Assembly (NCBI RefSeq): GCF_004341235.1
Contig: NZ_SLUP01000009.1
Location: 186,001 to 250,000 of the forward strand
Origin: Mariniflexile fucanivorans
Lineage (GTDB): Bacteria; Bacteroidota; Bacteroidia; Flavobacteriales; Flavobacteriaceae
Direction of reading: 5' to 3'
Length of the DNA: 64,000 nucleotides
Positions 1-8,336 of the stretch are shown piece after piece. The position numbers and the translations under genes are program-made. Below the pieces are notes generated by a model. The model worked only from the letters and a program-made list of their open reading frames with translations, had not been told where the DNA came from and ran no database searches. Numbering within the stretch: the stretch's first letter is position 1; every line of letters begins with the position of its first letter.

Positions 1-387
1 AATATGGCATATTATTCAAAAATAATGACTTTAAAGAATATGACCGACCATATTTACGGTAGGGATAACATGATTTCAAGAACCGATCGTCCAAATTTAT
101 TCGTAAAAGAACTTACTATTTACATCACTTATTTAAGAAATAAAATAGATGAAGTAAAAGCTACCATGACTAATAAAGAAGAAAAGTACTTATTAACTTT
201 TACCAATAATTTAAAAGAAGGCATTTCTTATTACAAAACCTTGTTTAGCGAATTAAAAAACCCTTTTCAAGATATTAAAGAAGAAGTACTTAAAGCATTG
301 GAAAACGGCGAAAAAACATTAAGCTTAATAGGTTTGGAAATTGAAGATATTTCAACTCAAAATTTAAAAATCCAAACAGCTGTTTAA
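1..387 (+). CDS. C-terminal part of an unrecognised protein (cut by window edge)
   Basis: The frame is open to the left edge of the window, so the ATG at base 4 is probably an internal methionine and the gene begins upstream. The visible 127-128 residues are charged, apparently all-helical (stretches such as YLRNKIDEVKATMTNKEEKY and the final LSLIGLEIEDISTQ), with no signal peptide or membrane segment. I do not recognise the family. It is followed by 213 bases of spacer before nadA, so it is probably not co-transcribed with it by close coupling. No function is proposed. Confidence 0.6.
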   Translation, partial: NMAYYSKIMTLKNMTDHIYGRDNMISRTDRPNLFVKELTIYITYLRNKIDEVKATMTNKEEKYLLTFTNNLKEGISYYKTLFSELKNPFQDIKEEVLKALENGEKTLSLIGLEIEDISTQNLKIQTAV

Positions 388-600
388 TATTCTATTAAGG
401 TTGCTTTTCGTTTTATTAAATAAACAAGCCTTTGATTAAAAAGAATTTAAAAATTTAATAAAAAGACAAAGTCGCGTTTAATTCTTGTTCATTTTTTCTA
501 TTAATCTCAGTTCAATAAGATTATAATTAAGATATTTGTAAAACAATTGAACCGCATAAGAAACTTTTCTTGTGTAAAATGTTGAAGATTTATAGAATTC

Positions 601-1527
601 ATGGATTTAGTAAAAGAAATAAAACGGCTTAAAGAAGAAAAAAATGCGGTTATATTAGCGCATTATTACCAAGTTGCAGAAATACAAGATATTGCCGATT
701 ATGTTGGTGATAGTTTACAATTATCGCAAAAAGCAGCCGAAACCGATGCTGATATTATTGTATTTGCAGGTGTACATTTTATGGCAGAAACTGCTAAAAT
801 TTTAAATCCAACCAAAAAAGTAGTGTTGCCAGATTTAAAAGCAGGTTGTTCATTAGCCGATTCTTGCCCGCCGGAAGCTTTTGAAAAATTCACCAAAGCA
901 CATCCAGACCATGTGGTAATAACTTACGTGAATTGTTCTGCTGAAATTAAGGCATTAACCGATATTGTTTGTACGTCATCAAACGCTGTGAAAATAGTAG
1001 AATCGGTACCAAAAGACACTCCTATTATTTTTGCTCCAGATAAAAACTTAGGGCATTATGTTAGCAAACAAACAGGTAGGGATTTATTGCTTTGGGATGG
1101 TAGTTGTATCGTCCACGAAGCATTTTCTATCGATAAATTAATAGCACTTCATAAAAAATATCCAGATCATAAAATTATTGCGCATCCGGAATCGGAAGAG
1201 CATATTTTAAATACGGCTACATACATTGGTTCTACTTCTGGAATGATAAATTTTGTAAAAGCACATCCTGAAGAAAAATTTATTGTAGCAACTGAAGCAG
1301 GTATTTTACACAAGATGCAGCAGGAAATGCCTAACACAGAATTAATTCCAGCTCCAGCAGTTGAAGATAATACCTGTGCTTGTAGTGAATGTCATTTTAT
1401 GAAAATGAACACACTGCAAAAATTATACGATTGTTTATTAAACGAATCACCTCAAATAGAAGTGCCAGAACACATACGCAAACGTGCTTTATTACCTATT
1501 GAACGCATGCTAGAATTATCAAAATAA
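601..1527 (+). CDS. nadA: Quinolinate synthase NadA
   Basis: Condenses iminoaspartate with dihydroxyacetone phosphate to quinolinate, the second step of de novo NAD synthesis, in the cytoplasm, using an oxygen-sensitive [4Fe-4S] cluster. The 308-residue length matches the short NadA type. Visible family motifs are [18 protein letters not shown] near the start, [26 protein letters not shown] and ATEAGI. Cys83, Cys169 and one cysteine of the CACSEC cluster (259, 261, 264) are the likely three cluster ligands by comparison with the family. nadB follows after 3 bases, so the two enzymes are made from one message. A weak promoter-like GATATTTG lies at 531-538. No nadC is in the window. Confidence 0.95.
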   Translation: MDLVKEIKRLKEEKNAVILAHYYQVAEIQDIADYVGDSLQLSQKAAETDADIIVFAGVHFMAETAKILNPTKKVVLPDLKAGCSLADSCPPEAFEKFTKAHPDHVVITYVNCSAEIKALTDIVCTSSNAVKIVESVPKDTPIIFAPDKNLGHYVSKQTGRDLLLWDGSCIVHEAFSIDKLIALHKKYPDHKIIAHPESEEHILNTATYIGSTSGMINFVKAHPEEKFIVATEAGILHKMQQEMPNTELIPAPAVEDNTCACSECHFMKMNTLQKLYDCLLNESPQIEVPEHIRKRALLPIERMLELSK

Positions 1528-1530
1528 AAA

Positions 1531-3093
1531 ATGATTGAAGCAAATTATTTAGTCATTGGTTCAGGAATTGCTGGATTAACCTTCTCGGTTAAAATAGCTG
1601 AAAAATTTCCTGACAAAAATGTTATTATTGTAACCAAAGCTAGTGAAGACGAATCCAACACCAAGTATGCACAAGGTGGCGTTGCGGTTGTTTTAGATGC
1701 TGAAAAAGATTCTTTTAAAAAACATATTAAAGACACTCTTATTGCTGGTGATGGTTTATGCGATAAAGAAGTGGTTAAAATGGTTATAACAGAAGGACCT
1801 AAACGACTTCAAGAACTCCTGCTTTGGGGCGCTAATTTTGATTTGGATGCTAGTGGTGAGTTCGATTTAGGAAAAGAAGGAGGCCATTCAGAATATAGAG
1901 TTGTACATCATAAAGACATCACGGGTTATGAAATAGAACGTGCCTTACTTAAACGTGCACATCAACTGCCAAATATTAGTATTTTACCACATCATTTTGC
2001 GATTGATTTAGTAACAAATCATCATATCATTGATGATAAGTCAGAAAAAATAACCTGCTATGGTGCGTATGTTTTCGACCAACAAACAGACCAAATTTTC
2101 ACCATTAAAGCAGATAGTACACTTTTGGCATCTGGTGGTATTGGTTGTGTATATGGGCATACAACCAACCCTATAATTGCTACCGGTGATGGTATTGCTA
2201 TGGCTTACAGAGCCAAGGCAAAAATTAAAGACATGGAATTTGTACAATTTCATCCTACCGCCTTATATGATCTTAAGGGAGAATCATCTTTTTTAATATC
2301 GGAAGCTGTACGAGGATTTGGAGCTTATTTAAGAAATAAATCGGGCCATCGATTTATGTTAGATTATGATGAACGTGCAGAACTAGCCTCCAGAGATATT
2401 GTATCGCAAAGTATAGATAATGAATTAAAAAAATCAGGCGAACCTCATGTTTATCTAGATTGCACCCATTTGGATATGGATGCCTTTAAAAAGCATTTCC
2501 CGAATATATATAACAAATGTTTGGAACATCACATTAAAATAGATACCGATTGGATACCTGTAGTACCCGCATCTCATTATTTATGTGGCGGTATAAAAGT
2601 GAACAAAAAAGGTAAAACAAGTATCGATAATTTGTTTTCATGTGGTGAATGTACACGCACTGGATTACATGGTGCCAATAGACTTGCCTCTAATTCATTA
2701 TTGGAAGCTTTGGTGTATGCCCATAATATTTTTAAATACCACAGCGAAAACAACCATAAGCCTGCTAATGTTGAAATACCAGATTGGAATGATGAAGGCA
2801 CCACCATACCGAAAGAGCACATTTTAATACAGCATAATTTAAAACAAATGCAAGCTTTAATGCGTGATTATGTTGGTATTGTAAGAAGCAATAAACGTTT
2901 AAAACGCGCTATTAAACATTTAGAATTAATTCATAACGAAGTTGAAGAGCTTTATAAAGAATCTAAAATATCTACATCACTTTGCGAGTTGCGTAATATG
3001 GTAAACGTATCGCATTTAATCATAACGCAATCTTTAGAACGCACCGAAAATAAAGGCGGTTATTATAATATTGATAATGTGGAAAATAAATAG
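1531..3093 (+). CDS. nadB: L-aspartate oxidase NadB
   Basis: Flavoenzyme that oxidises L-aspartate to iminoaspartate, the substrate of NadA encoded just upstream. The 520 residues start with the FAD dinucleotide-binding motif GSGIAGLTF, followed by TKYAQGGVAVV, the substrate-site segment HSEYRVVHHKDITG, FVQFHPTAL, RGFGAYL and the C-terminal FAD segment GLHGANRLASNSLLEALV. These mark the succinate dehydrogenase/fumarate reductase flavoprotein family; the pairing with nadA and the GIKVNKKGKTSIDNLFSCGE stretch make NadB the specific call. The gene ends inside a terminator-like hairpin. Confidence 0.95.
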   Translation: MIEANYLVIGSGIAGLTFSVKIAEKFPDKNVIIVTKASEDESNTKYAQGGVAVVLDAEKDSFKKHIKDTLIAGDGLCDKEVVKMVITEGPKRLQELLLWGANFDLDASGEFDLGKEGGHSEYRVVHHKDITGYEIERALLKRAHQLPNISILPHHFAIDLVTNHHIIDDKSEKITCYGAYVFDQQTDQIFTIKADSTLLASGGIGCVYGHTTNPIIATGDGIAMAYRAKAKIKDMEFVQFHPTALYDLKGESSFLISEAVRGFGAYLRNKSGHRFMLDYDERAELASRDIVSQSIDNELKKSGEPHVYLDCTHLDMDAFKKHFPNIYNKCLEHHIKIDTDWIPVVPASHYLCGGIKVNKKGKTSIDNLFSCGECTRTGLHGANRLASNSLLEALVYAHNIFKYHSENNHKPANVEIPDWNDEGTTIPKEHILIQHNLKQMQALMRDYVGIVRSNKRLKRAIKHLELIHNEVEELYKESKISTSLCELRNMVNVSHLIITQSLERTENKGGYYNIDNVENK

Positions 3094-3118
3094 GCCCTTT
3101 TATAAAAAGAGCCTATTT
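3088..3118 (+). terminator. Hairpin at the nadB stop codon
   Basis: AAATAGGC (3088-3095) pairs with GCCTATTT (3111-3118), with an inner stem CTTT/AAAG after one mismatch and a small AT loop. The nadB stop codon lies in the left arm. It sits between convergent nadB and ssb and can serve both directions, but the U-run after it is weak. Confidence 0.55.
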
Positions 3119-3146
3119 GCAACCATTTTAAGGGCAAAAAAAGGTA

Positions 3147-3479
3147 TTATTTCCCAAGCATAAGCAATTCACTGCAAACCACTTCGGTTATATAGCGCTT
3201 ATTACCATCTTTATCATCATAACTGCGCGATGTTAGCTTTCCTTCAATGGCAACTTCTTTACCTTTAGTTACATATTTTTCAATTATTTGGGCTGTTTTT
3301 CCCCACGCAACCACATTATGCCATTGTGTATCTGTGATTTTTTCACCTTTCGTATTGGTATAGCTTTCATTAGTAGCAATATTAAATTTCGCTAATGTTT
3401 TACCAGATTCTAAATTGATGATTTCCGGATCGTTTCCTAAGTTACCAATCAACTGTACTTTGTTTCTAAGTGTGTTCAT
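3147..3479 (-). CDS. ssb: Short single-stranded DNA-binding protein
   Basis: Binds single-stranded DNA through an OB fold. The 110 residues cover only the OB domain: N-terminal MNTLRNKVQLIGNLG, the central WHNVVAWGKTAQ and VTKGKEVAIEGKL, and the last strand RYITEVVCSELLMLGK. The acidic tail ending in DDDIPF-like residues, which recruits partner proteins in the main replicative SSB, is absent. This fits the short secondary SSB paralogues of Bacteroidota rather than the replication SSB. It is transcribed divergently from the zinc-ribbon gene; the shared 217-base spacer holds three spaced repeats. Confidence 0.9.
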   Translation of the reverse strand: MNTLRNKVQLIGNLGNDPEIINLESGKTLAKFNIATNESYTNTKGEKITDTQWHNVVAWGKTAQIIEKYVTKGKEVAIEGKLTSRSYDDKDGNKRYITEVVCSELLMLGK

Positions 3480-3565
3480 AATTTTAAATTTTATCGTTAA
3501 ACAGTTAATACTATCGAGTTCTTATGTTTCGACATGGCAAAGATGCGACGGATAAAAAATTATAA

Positions 3566-3615
3566 TCGGTTAGTAAACATTTGTGTTCGTTTGTAAATAA
3601 TTGTAGTCGTTTATA
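3566..3615. promoter_or_regulatory. Three spaced TCGKTT repeats between ssb and the zinc-ribbon gene
   Basis: TCGGTTAGTAAA (from 3566), TCGTTTGTAAAT (from 3587) and TCGTTTATATCT (from 3607) recur at 21 and 20 bases. The last two copies are longer matches: TTGTGTTCGTTTGTA (3581-3595) and TTGTAGTCGTTTATA (3601-3615). Spacing by about two helical turns suggests a protein bound on one face of the DNA, but the regulator is unknown. Confidence 0.35.
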
Positions 3616-3696
3616 TCTCTTTAAATACCTATAAATAATAAGATTGTATTTTTACATTGAAAAACAAAAAAAATGTATCTTTATAAAAAAACAATT

Positions 3697-4047
3697 ATGG
3701 CTAAAACTTGTTTAGAATGTAATGAGAAAATAATAGGTAGAAGCGACAAAAAATTTTGTAGTGATTATTGCCGAAATGCGTATAACAATACCATAAATAA
3801 AGATTCAAAAAACCTAATTAGAAATATAAATAATCGCCTAAGAAAAAATTGGCGCATTTTAGAAACCTTAAACCCTGAACAAAAAACAAAAACCACGAGA
3901 ACAAAACTTATTCAACATGGTTTCGATTTTAATTTTTTTACAAGTACTTACACGACTAAGGCAGGCACTATATATTATTTTGTTTACGACCAAGGCTATT
4001 TGCCTTTAGAAGATGAATATTATGCGTTGGTAAAAAGAGAAAGTTAA
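3697..4047 (+). CDS. Small zinc-ribbon protein of unknown function
   Basis: A CLEC pair (near residues 5-8) and a CSDYCR pair about 20 residues later form a treble-clef or ribbon-type four-cysteine zinc site, followed by a basic helix (NLIRNINNRLRKNWRILE) and a C-terminal strand-rich part that ends LPLEDEYYALVKRES. The site resembles the short zinc-ribbon seen in many small flavobacterial proteins, but I cannot name a function. An upstream ATG at 3673 is in frame; 3697 is preferred because MAKTCLEC starts directly at the zinc site. Divergent from ssb, convergent with the CBS gene. Confidence 0.75.
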   Translation: MAKTCLECNEKIIGRSDKKFCSDYCRNAYNNTINKDSKNLIRNINNRLRKNWRILETLNPEQKTKTTRTKLIQHGFDFNFFTSTYTTKAGTIYYFVYDQGYLPLEDEYYALVKRES

Positions 4048-4054
4048 AAACGGC

Positions 4055-4519
4055 CTACCAAGTATGACCTTTTAGGTTCATGGCAGCTTTTAAAATATCT
4101 TTTTGGCTTATTTGCCCTATCAACTTACCGTTTTCAACAATAGGAAAACGCCTGTGTTTCGATTCTAAAAACTTGACGGCAGCATCAAAAATATCCATAT
4201 TACCATCAATAGTATCTACAGTTGTGATCATACATTTACCAACCGTATTATTTTCCATGGGTAAATTATGGTATCTACTTTCACTTATTTGCTTGATACA
4301 ATCACCCTCAGAAATAATTCCAATTAATTCGTGATTGTCATTTACTACTGGACCACCAGAAATTCTGTGCTTTATCAAAGAATCAATAACGCTATCCATG
4401 TGGTCTTCAGATTTAAATGTTATTAGGTTTTTAGACATGTAATCACTAACCTTAATTGGCAAATCTGCGTTGCTTTTTTGCTGATTTTTTCTAGATCCTA
4501 AAAAACTTTTAATTCCCAT
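4055..4519 (-). CDS. CBS-domain protein
   Basis: Two CBS motifs in tandem make a Bateman module that usually senses adenine nucleotides. The first runs from VSDYMSKNLITF to LIGIISEGDCIKQ, the second from VGKCMITTVDTI to LIGQISQKDILKA. There is no attached catalytic or membrane domain in the 154 residues; the N-terminal 20 residues are basic and polar. It is a stand-alone CBS protein whose partner cannot be inferred from the neighbours. Confidence 0.85.
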   Translation of the reverse strand: MGIKSFLGSRKNQQKSNADLPIKVSDYMSKNLITFKSEDHMDSVIDSLIKHRISGGPVVNDNHELIGIISEGDCIKQISESRYHNLPMENNTVGKCMITTVDTIDGNMDIFDAAVKFLESKHRRFPIVENGKLIGQISQKDILKAAMNLKGHTW

Positions 4520-4717
4520 ATTTTAATTTTTTAATAAACCTAATGTACTTATTATTTTTAAACTTTCCTAATAATGTATATTTCATTCAGCATAAATCAC
4601 CTAGTTTATGCTTAAATAAAAATAGGTTTTAATTACGAATAAGAAATAATTAGTATTCTTTTAAGTGTTTCAATGCTAATTTTTTATAGTTTTATCGCTT
4701 TAAAATATTTTTGACAA

Positions 4718-5431
4718 ATGAAAAGATTAATTGTATTGGTATTATTGGTAAGTAGCTTTGTTATGAGCGCACAAAGTAATGTGGATTTAATGAAACATTA
4801 CGAAGCTTATTATAAGCAAATGAAACAACAAGGCGATGTACAAGGCATTATTAATGCTATGACGCATTTAAACGTGCTATCACCTTCACCGGCCAGAATG
4901 GATACGTTGGCTTATATTTATATGAGTGAAGATAAATATATTCAAGCTTTAAATACTATTGGATATGAGCGTATGGTTGATGATTCGGATATTGCCGTGG
5001 AAGTAAAAGCCGTTTCATTAAAGGCTGTAAAACAACCAGAATTGGCCATTGCACAATTTGAAGAAATGTTTAAAAGAAATCCTAATGCGTTAATTGCGTA
5101 TGAATTGGCAGAACTTTGTTTACAAACACAAAAGTTAACCGAAGCAGATAAACACATTGCTTATGGATTGGCAAATGCAAAAGACGATATGAAAAAAGCT
5201 TTTTACGAAACACAGAACCCATATGAAGTATCGCTAAAATCGGCATTTATGTATTTAAGTGCTTTATCTACATACAACAAAGACACAAAAGCAAATATTG
5301 ATAAAGCGGTAGATATTTTGGATGCCACTTTAAAAGCATCACCAAATTTCAATTTAATTCAGTTAACAAAAACCGAATTATTAAGACAAAAACAAGTATT
5401 GCAAGCTCAAGAAGCGCAGCCAAAAAAATAA
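4718..5431 (+). CDS. Exported helical-repeat (TPR-like) protein
   Basis: A signal peptide (MKRLIVLVLLVSSFVMSAQS) is followed by about 215 residues of helix pairs with TPR-like spacing, for example PELAIAQFEEMFKRNPNALI and AYELAELCLQTQKLTEADKH. It is therefore likely a periplasmic scaffold. No enzyme motif is visible. It stands alone between 198 bases of AT-rich upstream DNA and a large repeat-derived hairpin downstream. Confidence 0.75.
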   Translation: MKRLIVLVLLVSSFVMSAQSNVDLMKHYEAYYKQMKQQGDVQGIINAMTHLNVLSPSPARMDTLAYIYMSEDKYIQALNTIGYERMVDDSDIAVEVKAVSLKAVKQPELAIAQFEEMFKRNPNALIAYELAELCLQTQKLTEADKHIAYGLANAKDDMKKAFYETQNPYEVSLKSAFMYLSALSTYNKDTKANIDKAVDILDATLKASPNFNLIQLTKTELLRQKQVLQAQEAQPKK

Positions 5432-5449
5432 TTAGAACTAAACATAAAA

Positions 5450-5590
5450 AAACAGCTGTTTGAAAAGTGTAGTTTTCCGTCATTGCTAGGAACGAAGCAA
5501 TCTGTAAGTTGTTAATAATCAACAAACAGATTACTTCACTGCGTTCGTAATGACGATTAATTTTAACTTTTCAGACAGCCTCTTTTTTTT
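5450..5590. repeat. REP-like inverted repeat, CGTCATTGC family, copy 1
   Basis: Left arm CGTCATTGCTAGGAACGAAG begins at 5478 and right arm ends with GTTCGTAATGACG at 5555; between them AATCTGT and ACAGATT face each other. Outer flanks CTGTTTGAAAAGT (left) and ACTTTTCAGACAG (right) also pair. The right side runs into a nine-T tract, so it can also end transcription of the upstream gene. Related copies lie at 25967-26061 and 49606-49690, with a half copy at 50785. Confidence 0.75.
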
Positions 5591-5608
5591 TTATTGAACC
5601 ATTATCTT

Positions 5609-6127
5609 TTAAGGCTTTTCAATAATAATATTATCGTTTTCAATTTTCTTATTCATTTGCAAGTTTAAATTAGAAAACGCCACCAAAAAATCTTGTATGT
5701 TGGCAAGCAGTTCTGCTTTACTGGTAGTTGATAAATTCGCTAAACTTTCCAATTTTAAAAGTTTGGTTTCTAAAGCTGAAATTCTTGATAAAATTGATGG
5801 GCTGTTTACCTCAAGTGGTATATTTTGTTTCAAGTTCACCAATAATTCTTTAACTTCTTTGTTGTTTTTATAAAAGAAGCTTAAATCGGCTTTTTTTACA
5901 CTACTAACAACGTCTTCCAGTTTTTTATAGGATTCCCAATGGATAATGGCATTTTCTGCTCTACTATCTAAAATATAATCGGTGTATTTAATTTTTGAAA
6001 CGTCTTTTTGTTTAACCTCTAGACTGTCTGCGCTTATATTAATATCCACATCACTTTGCTCTTGATTTTTTTTACAAGAAATGGTAATAATCAAAATACA
6101 TAAAACACTTAAAAACTTCATTTTCAT
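5609..6127 (-). CDS. Lipoprotein of unknown function
   Basis: Starting at the ATG at 6127 (or 6121) the product begins MKMKFLSVLCILIITISCKK, a lipoprotein signal peptide with the cysteine as the modified residue. The longer frame reaching 6214 would bury this signal behind 29 residues and is not preferred. The roughly 155-residue mature part is helical and charged, with a long predicted helix SRISALETKLLKLESLANL that may form a coiled coil. I do not recognise the family. Confidence 0.75.
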   Translation of the reverse strand: MKMKFLSVLCILIITISCKKNQEQSDVDINISADSLEVKQKDVSKIKYTDYILDSRAENAIIHWESYKKLEDVVSSVKKADLSFFYKNNKEVKELLVNLKQNIPLEVNSPSILSRISALETKLLKLESLANLSTTSKAELLANIQDFLVAFSNLNLQMNKKIENDNIIIEKP

Positions 6128-6281
6128 AATAAAAGATATCATATAAAAAGCAAAGATATAAGATTCGTTTCTTATTCCATCATATACTTTGCAATCGCAT
6201 TCGTAATATTTCATTTTAAAAATATGATATTATCAATAAAAACTTATTATTTTTGATAAATCTTTATAATTACAGCTTTTA

Positions 6282-7238
6282 ATGAAGTCTAAAATATTAA
6301 TAATTGGTGCATGTGGGCAAATAGGATCTGAGTTAACAATTAAACTGAGAGAATTATATGGTGCCGAAAATGTAATAGCAAGCGATATAAGTTACAGTAA
6401 TTTAGATATTGTTAATTCGGGTATTTTCGAAATTGTTGATGCACAAAACTACGCAAGCATTAAAGTATGCATTGAAAAATATAAAATTGATACCGTTTAT
6501 TTAATGGCTGCTATTTTAAGTGCCAGCGGTGAAAAATATCCTATGAAGGCTTGGGATTTAAATATGGAATCGCTATTTCATATACTAAATCTAGCCCGTG
6601 CAAAATTTATAAAAAAAGTATTTTGGCCGTCAAGTATTGCCGTATTTGGTAGCACAACACCCAAAGAATACACGCCACAATATACTATTATGGAGCCTTC
6701 TACCGTTTATGGTATTACCAAACAAGTTGGCGAGCGCTGGTGTGAATATTACCATAATAAATATGGAGTAGATGTGCGAAGTTTACGTTACCCAGGTATT
6801 ATTAGTTGGAAAACATTACCTGGTGGCGGCACTACCGATTATGCTGTAGAAATTTACCATAAAGCCATAACCGATGGTTTTTACGATTGTTTTTTAAAGG
6901 AAGATACCGAATTACCCATGATGTTTATGGACGATGCCATAAAAGCAACCGTTGATATTATGACCGCCAAAAAAGAAGCTGTAAAAATAAGGTCGTCTTA
7001 CAATTTGGCTGCTATTAGTTTTACACCTAAAGAAGTTGCAGAATCTATAAAACAACAAATGCCCGAATTTACAATTACCTATAACCCCGATTATAGACAG
7101 GACATTGCAAATAGTTGGCCAAAAAACATCAACGATTCCTATGCCAGACAAGATTGGAAATGGAAGCATCAATTTAATCTTAAAGACATTACTGAAGAAA
7201 TGCTTTTTCAGCTCAATAAAAAATATAAGCATCATTAA
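6282..7238 (+). CDS. L-threonine 3-dehydrogenase, SDR (epimerase-like) type
   Basis: NAD-dependent oxidation of L-threonine to 2-amino-3-ketobutyrate. The 318 residues have an N-terminal Rossmann motif GACGQIGSEL, the catalytic pair Tyr143 and Lys147 in YGITK, and the segment LRYPGIISWKTLPGGGTTDY that is typical of the short-chain, epimerase-like threonine dehydrogenases known from flavobacteria and of their NAD-epimerase relatives. The next enzyme of the pathway, Kbl, is encoded at 61744. It is distinct from the zinc-dependent Tdh of enterobacteria. A more general sugar-nucleotide epimerase is the alternative, but the GGGTTDY motif argues against it. Confidence 0.8.
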   Translation: MKSKILIIGACGQIGSELTIKLRELYGAENVIASDISYSNLDIVNSGIFEIVDAQNYASIKVCIEKYKIDTVYLMAAILSASGEKYPMKAWDLNMESLFHILNLARAKFIKKVFWPSSIAVFGSTTPKEYTPQYTIMEPSTVYGITKQVGERWCEYYHNKYGVDVRSLRYPGIISWKTLPGGGTTDYAVEIYHKAITDGFYDCFLKEDTELPMMFMDDAIKATVDIMTAKKEAVKIRSSYNLAAISFTPKEVAESIKQQMPEFTITYNPDYRQDIANSWPKNINDSYARQDWKWKHQFNLKDITEEMLFQLNKKYKHH

Positions 7239-7255
7239 ACAAATCTAAATAATTG

Positions 7256-7263
7256 TATCTTTG
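7256..7263 (+). promoter_or_regulatory. -7 box TATCTTTG ahead of the HupE-like gene
   Basis: Exact match to the Bacteroidota TAnnTTTG -7 consensus, 26 bases before the ATG at 7290. No convincing TTTG -33 element is seen at the expected distance. Confidence 0.4.
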
Positions 7264-7289
7264 ATTTTTCCCTAAATACTAATAATGTT

Positions 7290-7880
7290 ATGTTCGATAA
7301 TTTTTGGTTCAACGTTCAATATGGCATCAATCACGTACTTGATGTAAAAGCCTACGATCACGTATTATTTCTTATAGTTTTAACCGTTCCATATTTATTT
7401 AAAGACTGGAAACGTGTTTTTTTATTAATCACCATGTTCACTTTAGGACACACGTTGTCCCTAATTTTAGCTGTCTACAACATTATTAGTGTTAAGGCAA
7501 CCATGGTAGAATTTCTAATTCCAATAACCATATTAATTGTAGCGTTATTTAATGTATTCACATCAGGCAAAGGTGCCCAAAAGGAAAAGGTAGGCGTACT
7601 ATTTTTATCAACCCTATTTTTCGGTTTAATACATGGTTTGGGATTTGCTCGCGAATTTAAAATGTTGTTAAGTGATAACGACAACAAAATAGTGCTATTA
7701 CTAGAATTTGCTTTAGGCATAGAACTTGCTCAAATAATTATTGTGTTTGCCGTTTTACTATTGGGTTACATTATGCAAACCATCTTTAGGTTTAACAAAC
7801 GCGATTGGATTATGGTTATTTCTGCTATTGTAGTTGGGTTAGTAATACCCATGATACTCAACAGCGAATTTTTAGCTTAA
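7290..7880 (+). CDS. HupE/UreJ-like membrane protein
   Basis: Integral membrane protein of 196 residues with about six hydrophobic segments. Conserved polar and histidine positions inside the membrane part (GINHVLDVKAYDHVLFL, FTLGHTLSL, FFGLIHGLGFA) match the HupE/UreJ_2 family, whose studied members move nickel or cobalt. Here no hydrogenase or urease gene is nearby, so the metal and role are open. Its own -7 box lies 26 bases upstream; downstream is the spacer with the twin structured elements. Confidence 0.75.
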   Translation: MFDNFWFNVQYGINHVLDVKAYDHVLFLIVLTVPYLFKDWKRVFLLITMFTLGHTLSLILAVYNIISVKATMVEFLIPITILIVALFNVFTSGKGAQKEKVGVLFLSTLFFGLIHGLGFAREFKMLLSDNDNKIVLLLEFALGIELAQIIIVFAVLLLGYIMQTIFRFNKRDWIMVISAIVVGLVIPMILNSEFLA

Positions 7881-7965
7881 TTTGAAATTGTAACCATCAG
7901 AAGAAATAAAAGCTATTAGTTGTAAAGGCGAGACGTCATTTTTACGAAAGTTTATAAAATGAAAA

Positions 7966-8032
7966 AGGTGAACGAGAGTTCACCTTTTTGCCCCAAATCT
8001 ACCATGAACTTAACCTACTTATGTTATGGTGA
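7966..8032 (-). ncRNA. Candidate small RNA, copy 1 of a tandem pair
   Basis: Read on the minus strand: a -7-like box TACATTTG (8035-8042), then a hairpin ACCAT/ATGGT extended by AAC/GTT with one bulged G and a 13-base loop, a linker AGATTTGGGGC, then a perfect terminator hairpin AAAAGGTGAAC/GTTCACCTTTT with a four-base loop. 48 bases (7985-8032) are identical in copy 2 exactly 190 bases away. The orientation is inferred from the -7 box and the terminal position of the hairpin with a U tract. It could instead be a doubled terminator for the flanking convergent genes. Confidence 0.45.
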
Positions 8033-8149
8033 AGCAAATGTATCATGGCTTAAGCGTATGGAAAAATATTTTAGTTAAACGGCTAATATATTGGCTTAAG
8101 CGATTTTATTAAATTTATTTGTAGTTTTTGTACAAATTAAAAAGCATAA

Positions 8150-8222
8150 AAAAAGGCGAACAGATGTTCACCTTTTTTTGCCCCAAATCTACCATGAACT
8201 TAACCTACTTATGTTATGGTGA
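8150..8222 (-). ncRNA. Candidate small RNA, copy 2 of a tandem pair
   Basis: Same architecture as the copy at 7966-8032. On the minus strand a TAAATTAG box (8225-8232; five of six consensus positions) sits at exactly the same distance from the element as TACATTTG does in copy 1. The terminator stem has seven A-T pairs and one C-A mismatch, and a different four-base loop. The sequence between the copies is not conserved apart from the box. This copy lies 115 bases beyond the purF stop codon and may also terminate purF. Confidence 0.45.
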
Positions 8223-8336
8223 TTCTAATTTAGATGTATTTTAGACAACCTTGATATTTTTTAGATAAACTGCTATTTTATCTGTTTAAATGCGTTTTTA
8301 TTATAGCTTAGGGCTATAAAATGATTATATAATAAA

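Noticed and set aside
8000-8032. Small peptide frame in the twin elements (starting ATGGTAGATTTG on the minus strand)
   Set aside because: The frame is not kept between the two copies after the A-tract length change, so coding is unlikely.
3091-8222. Possible CRISPR or tandem-array structure from the repeated element at 7985 and 8175
   Set aside because: Only two copies 190 bases apart with unrelated spacing DNA and no cas gene; structure fits RNA or terminator elements instead.
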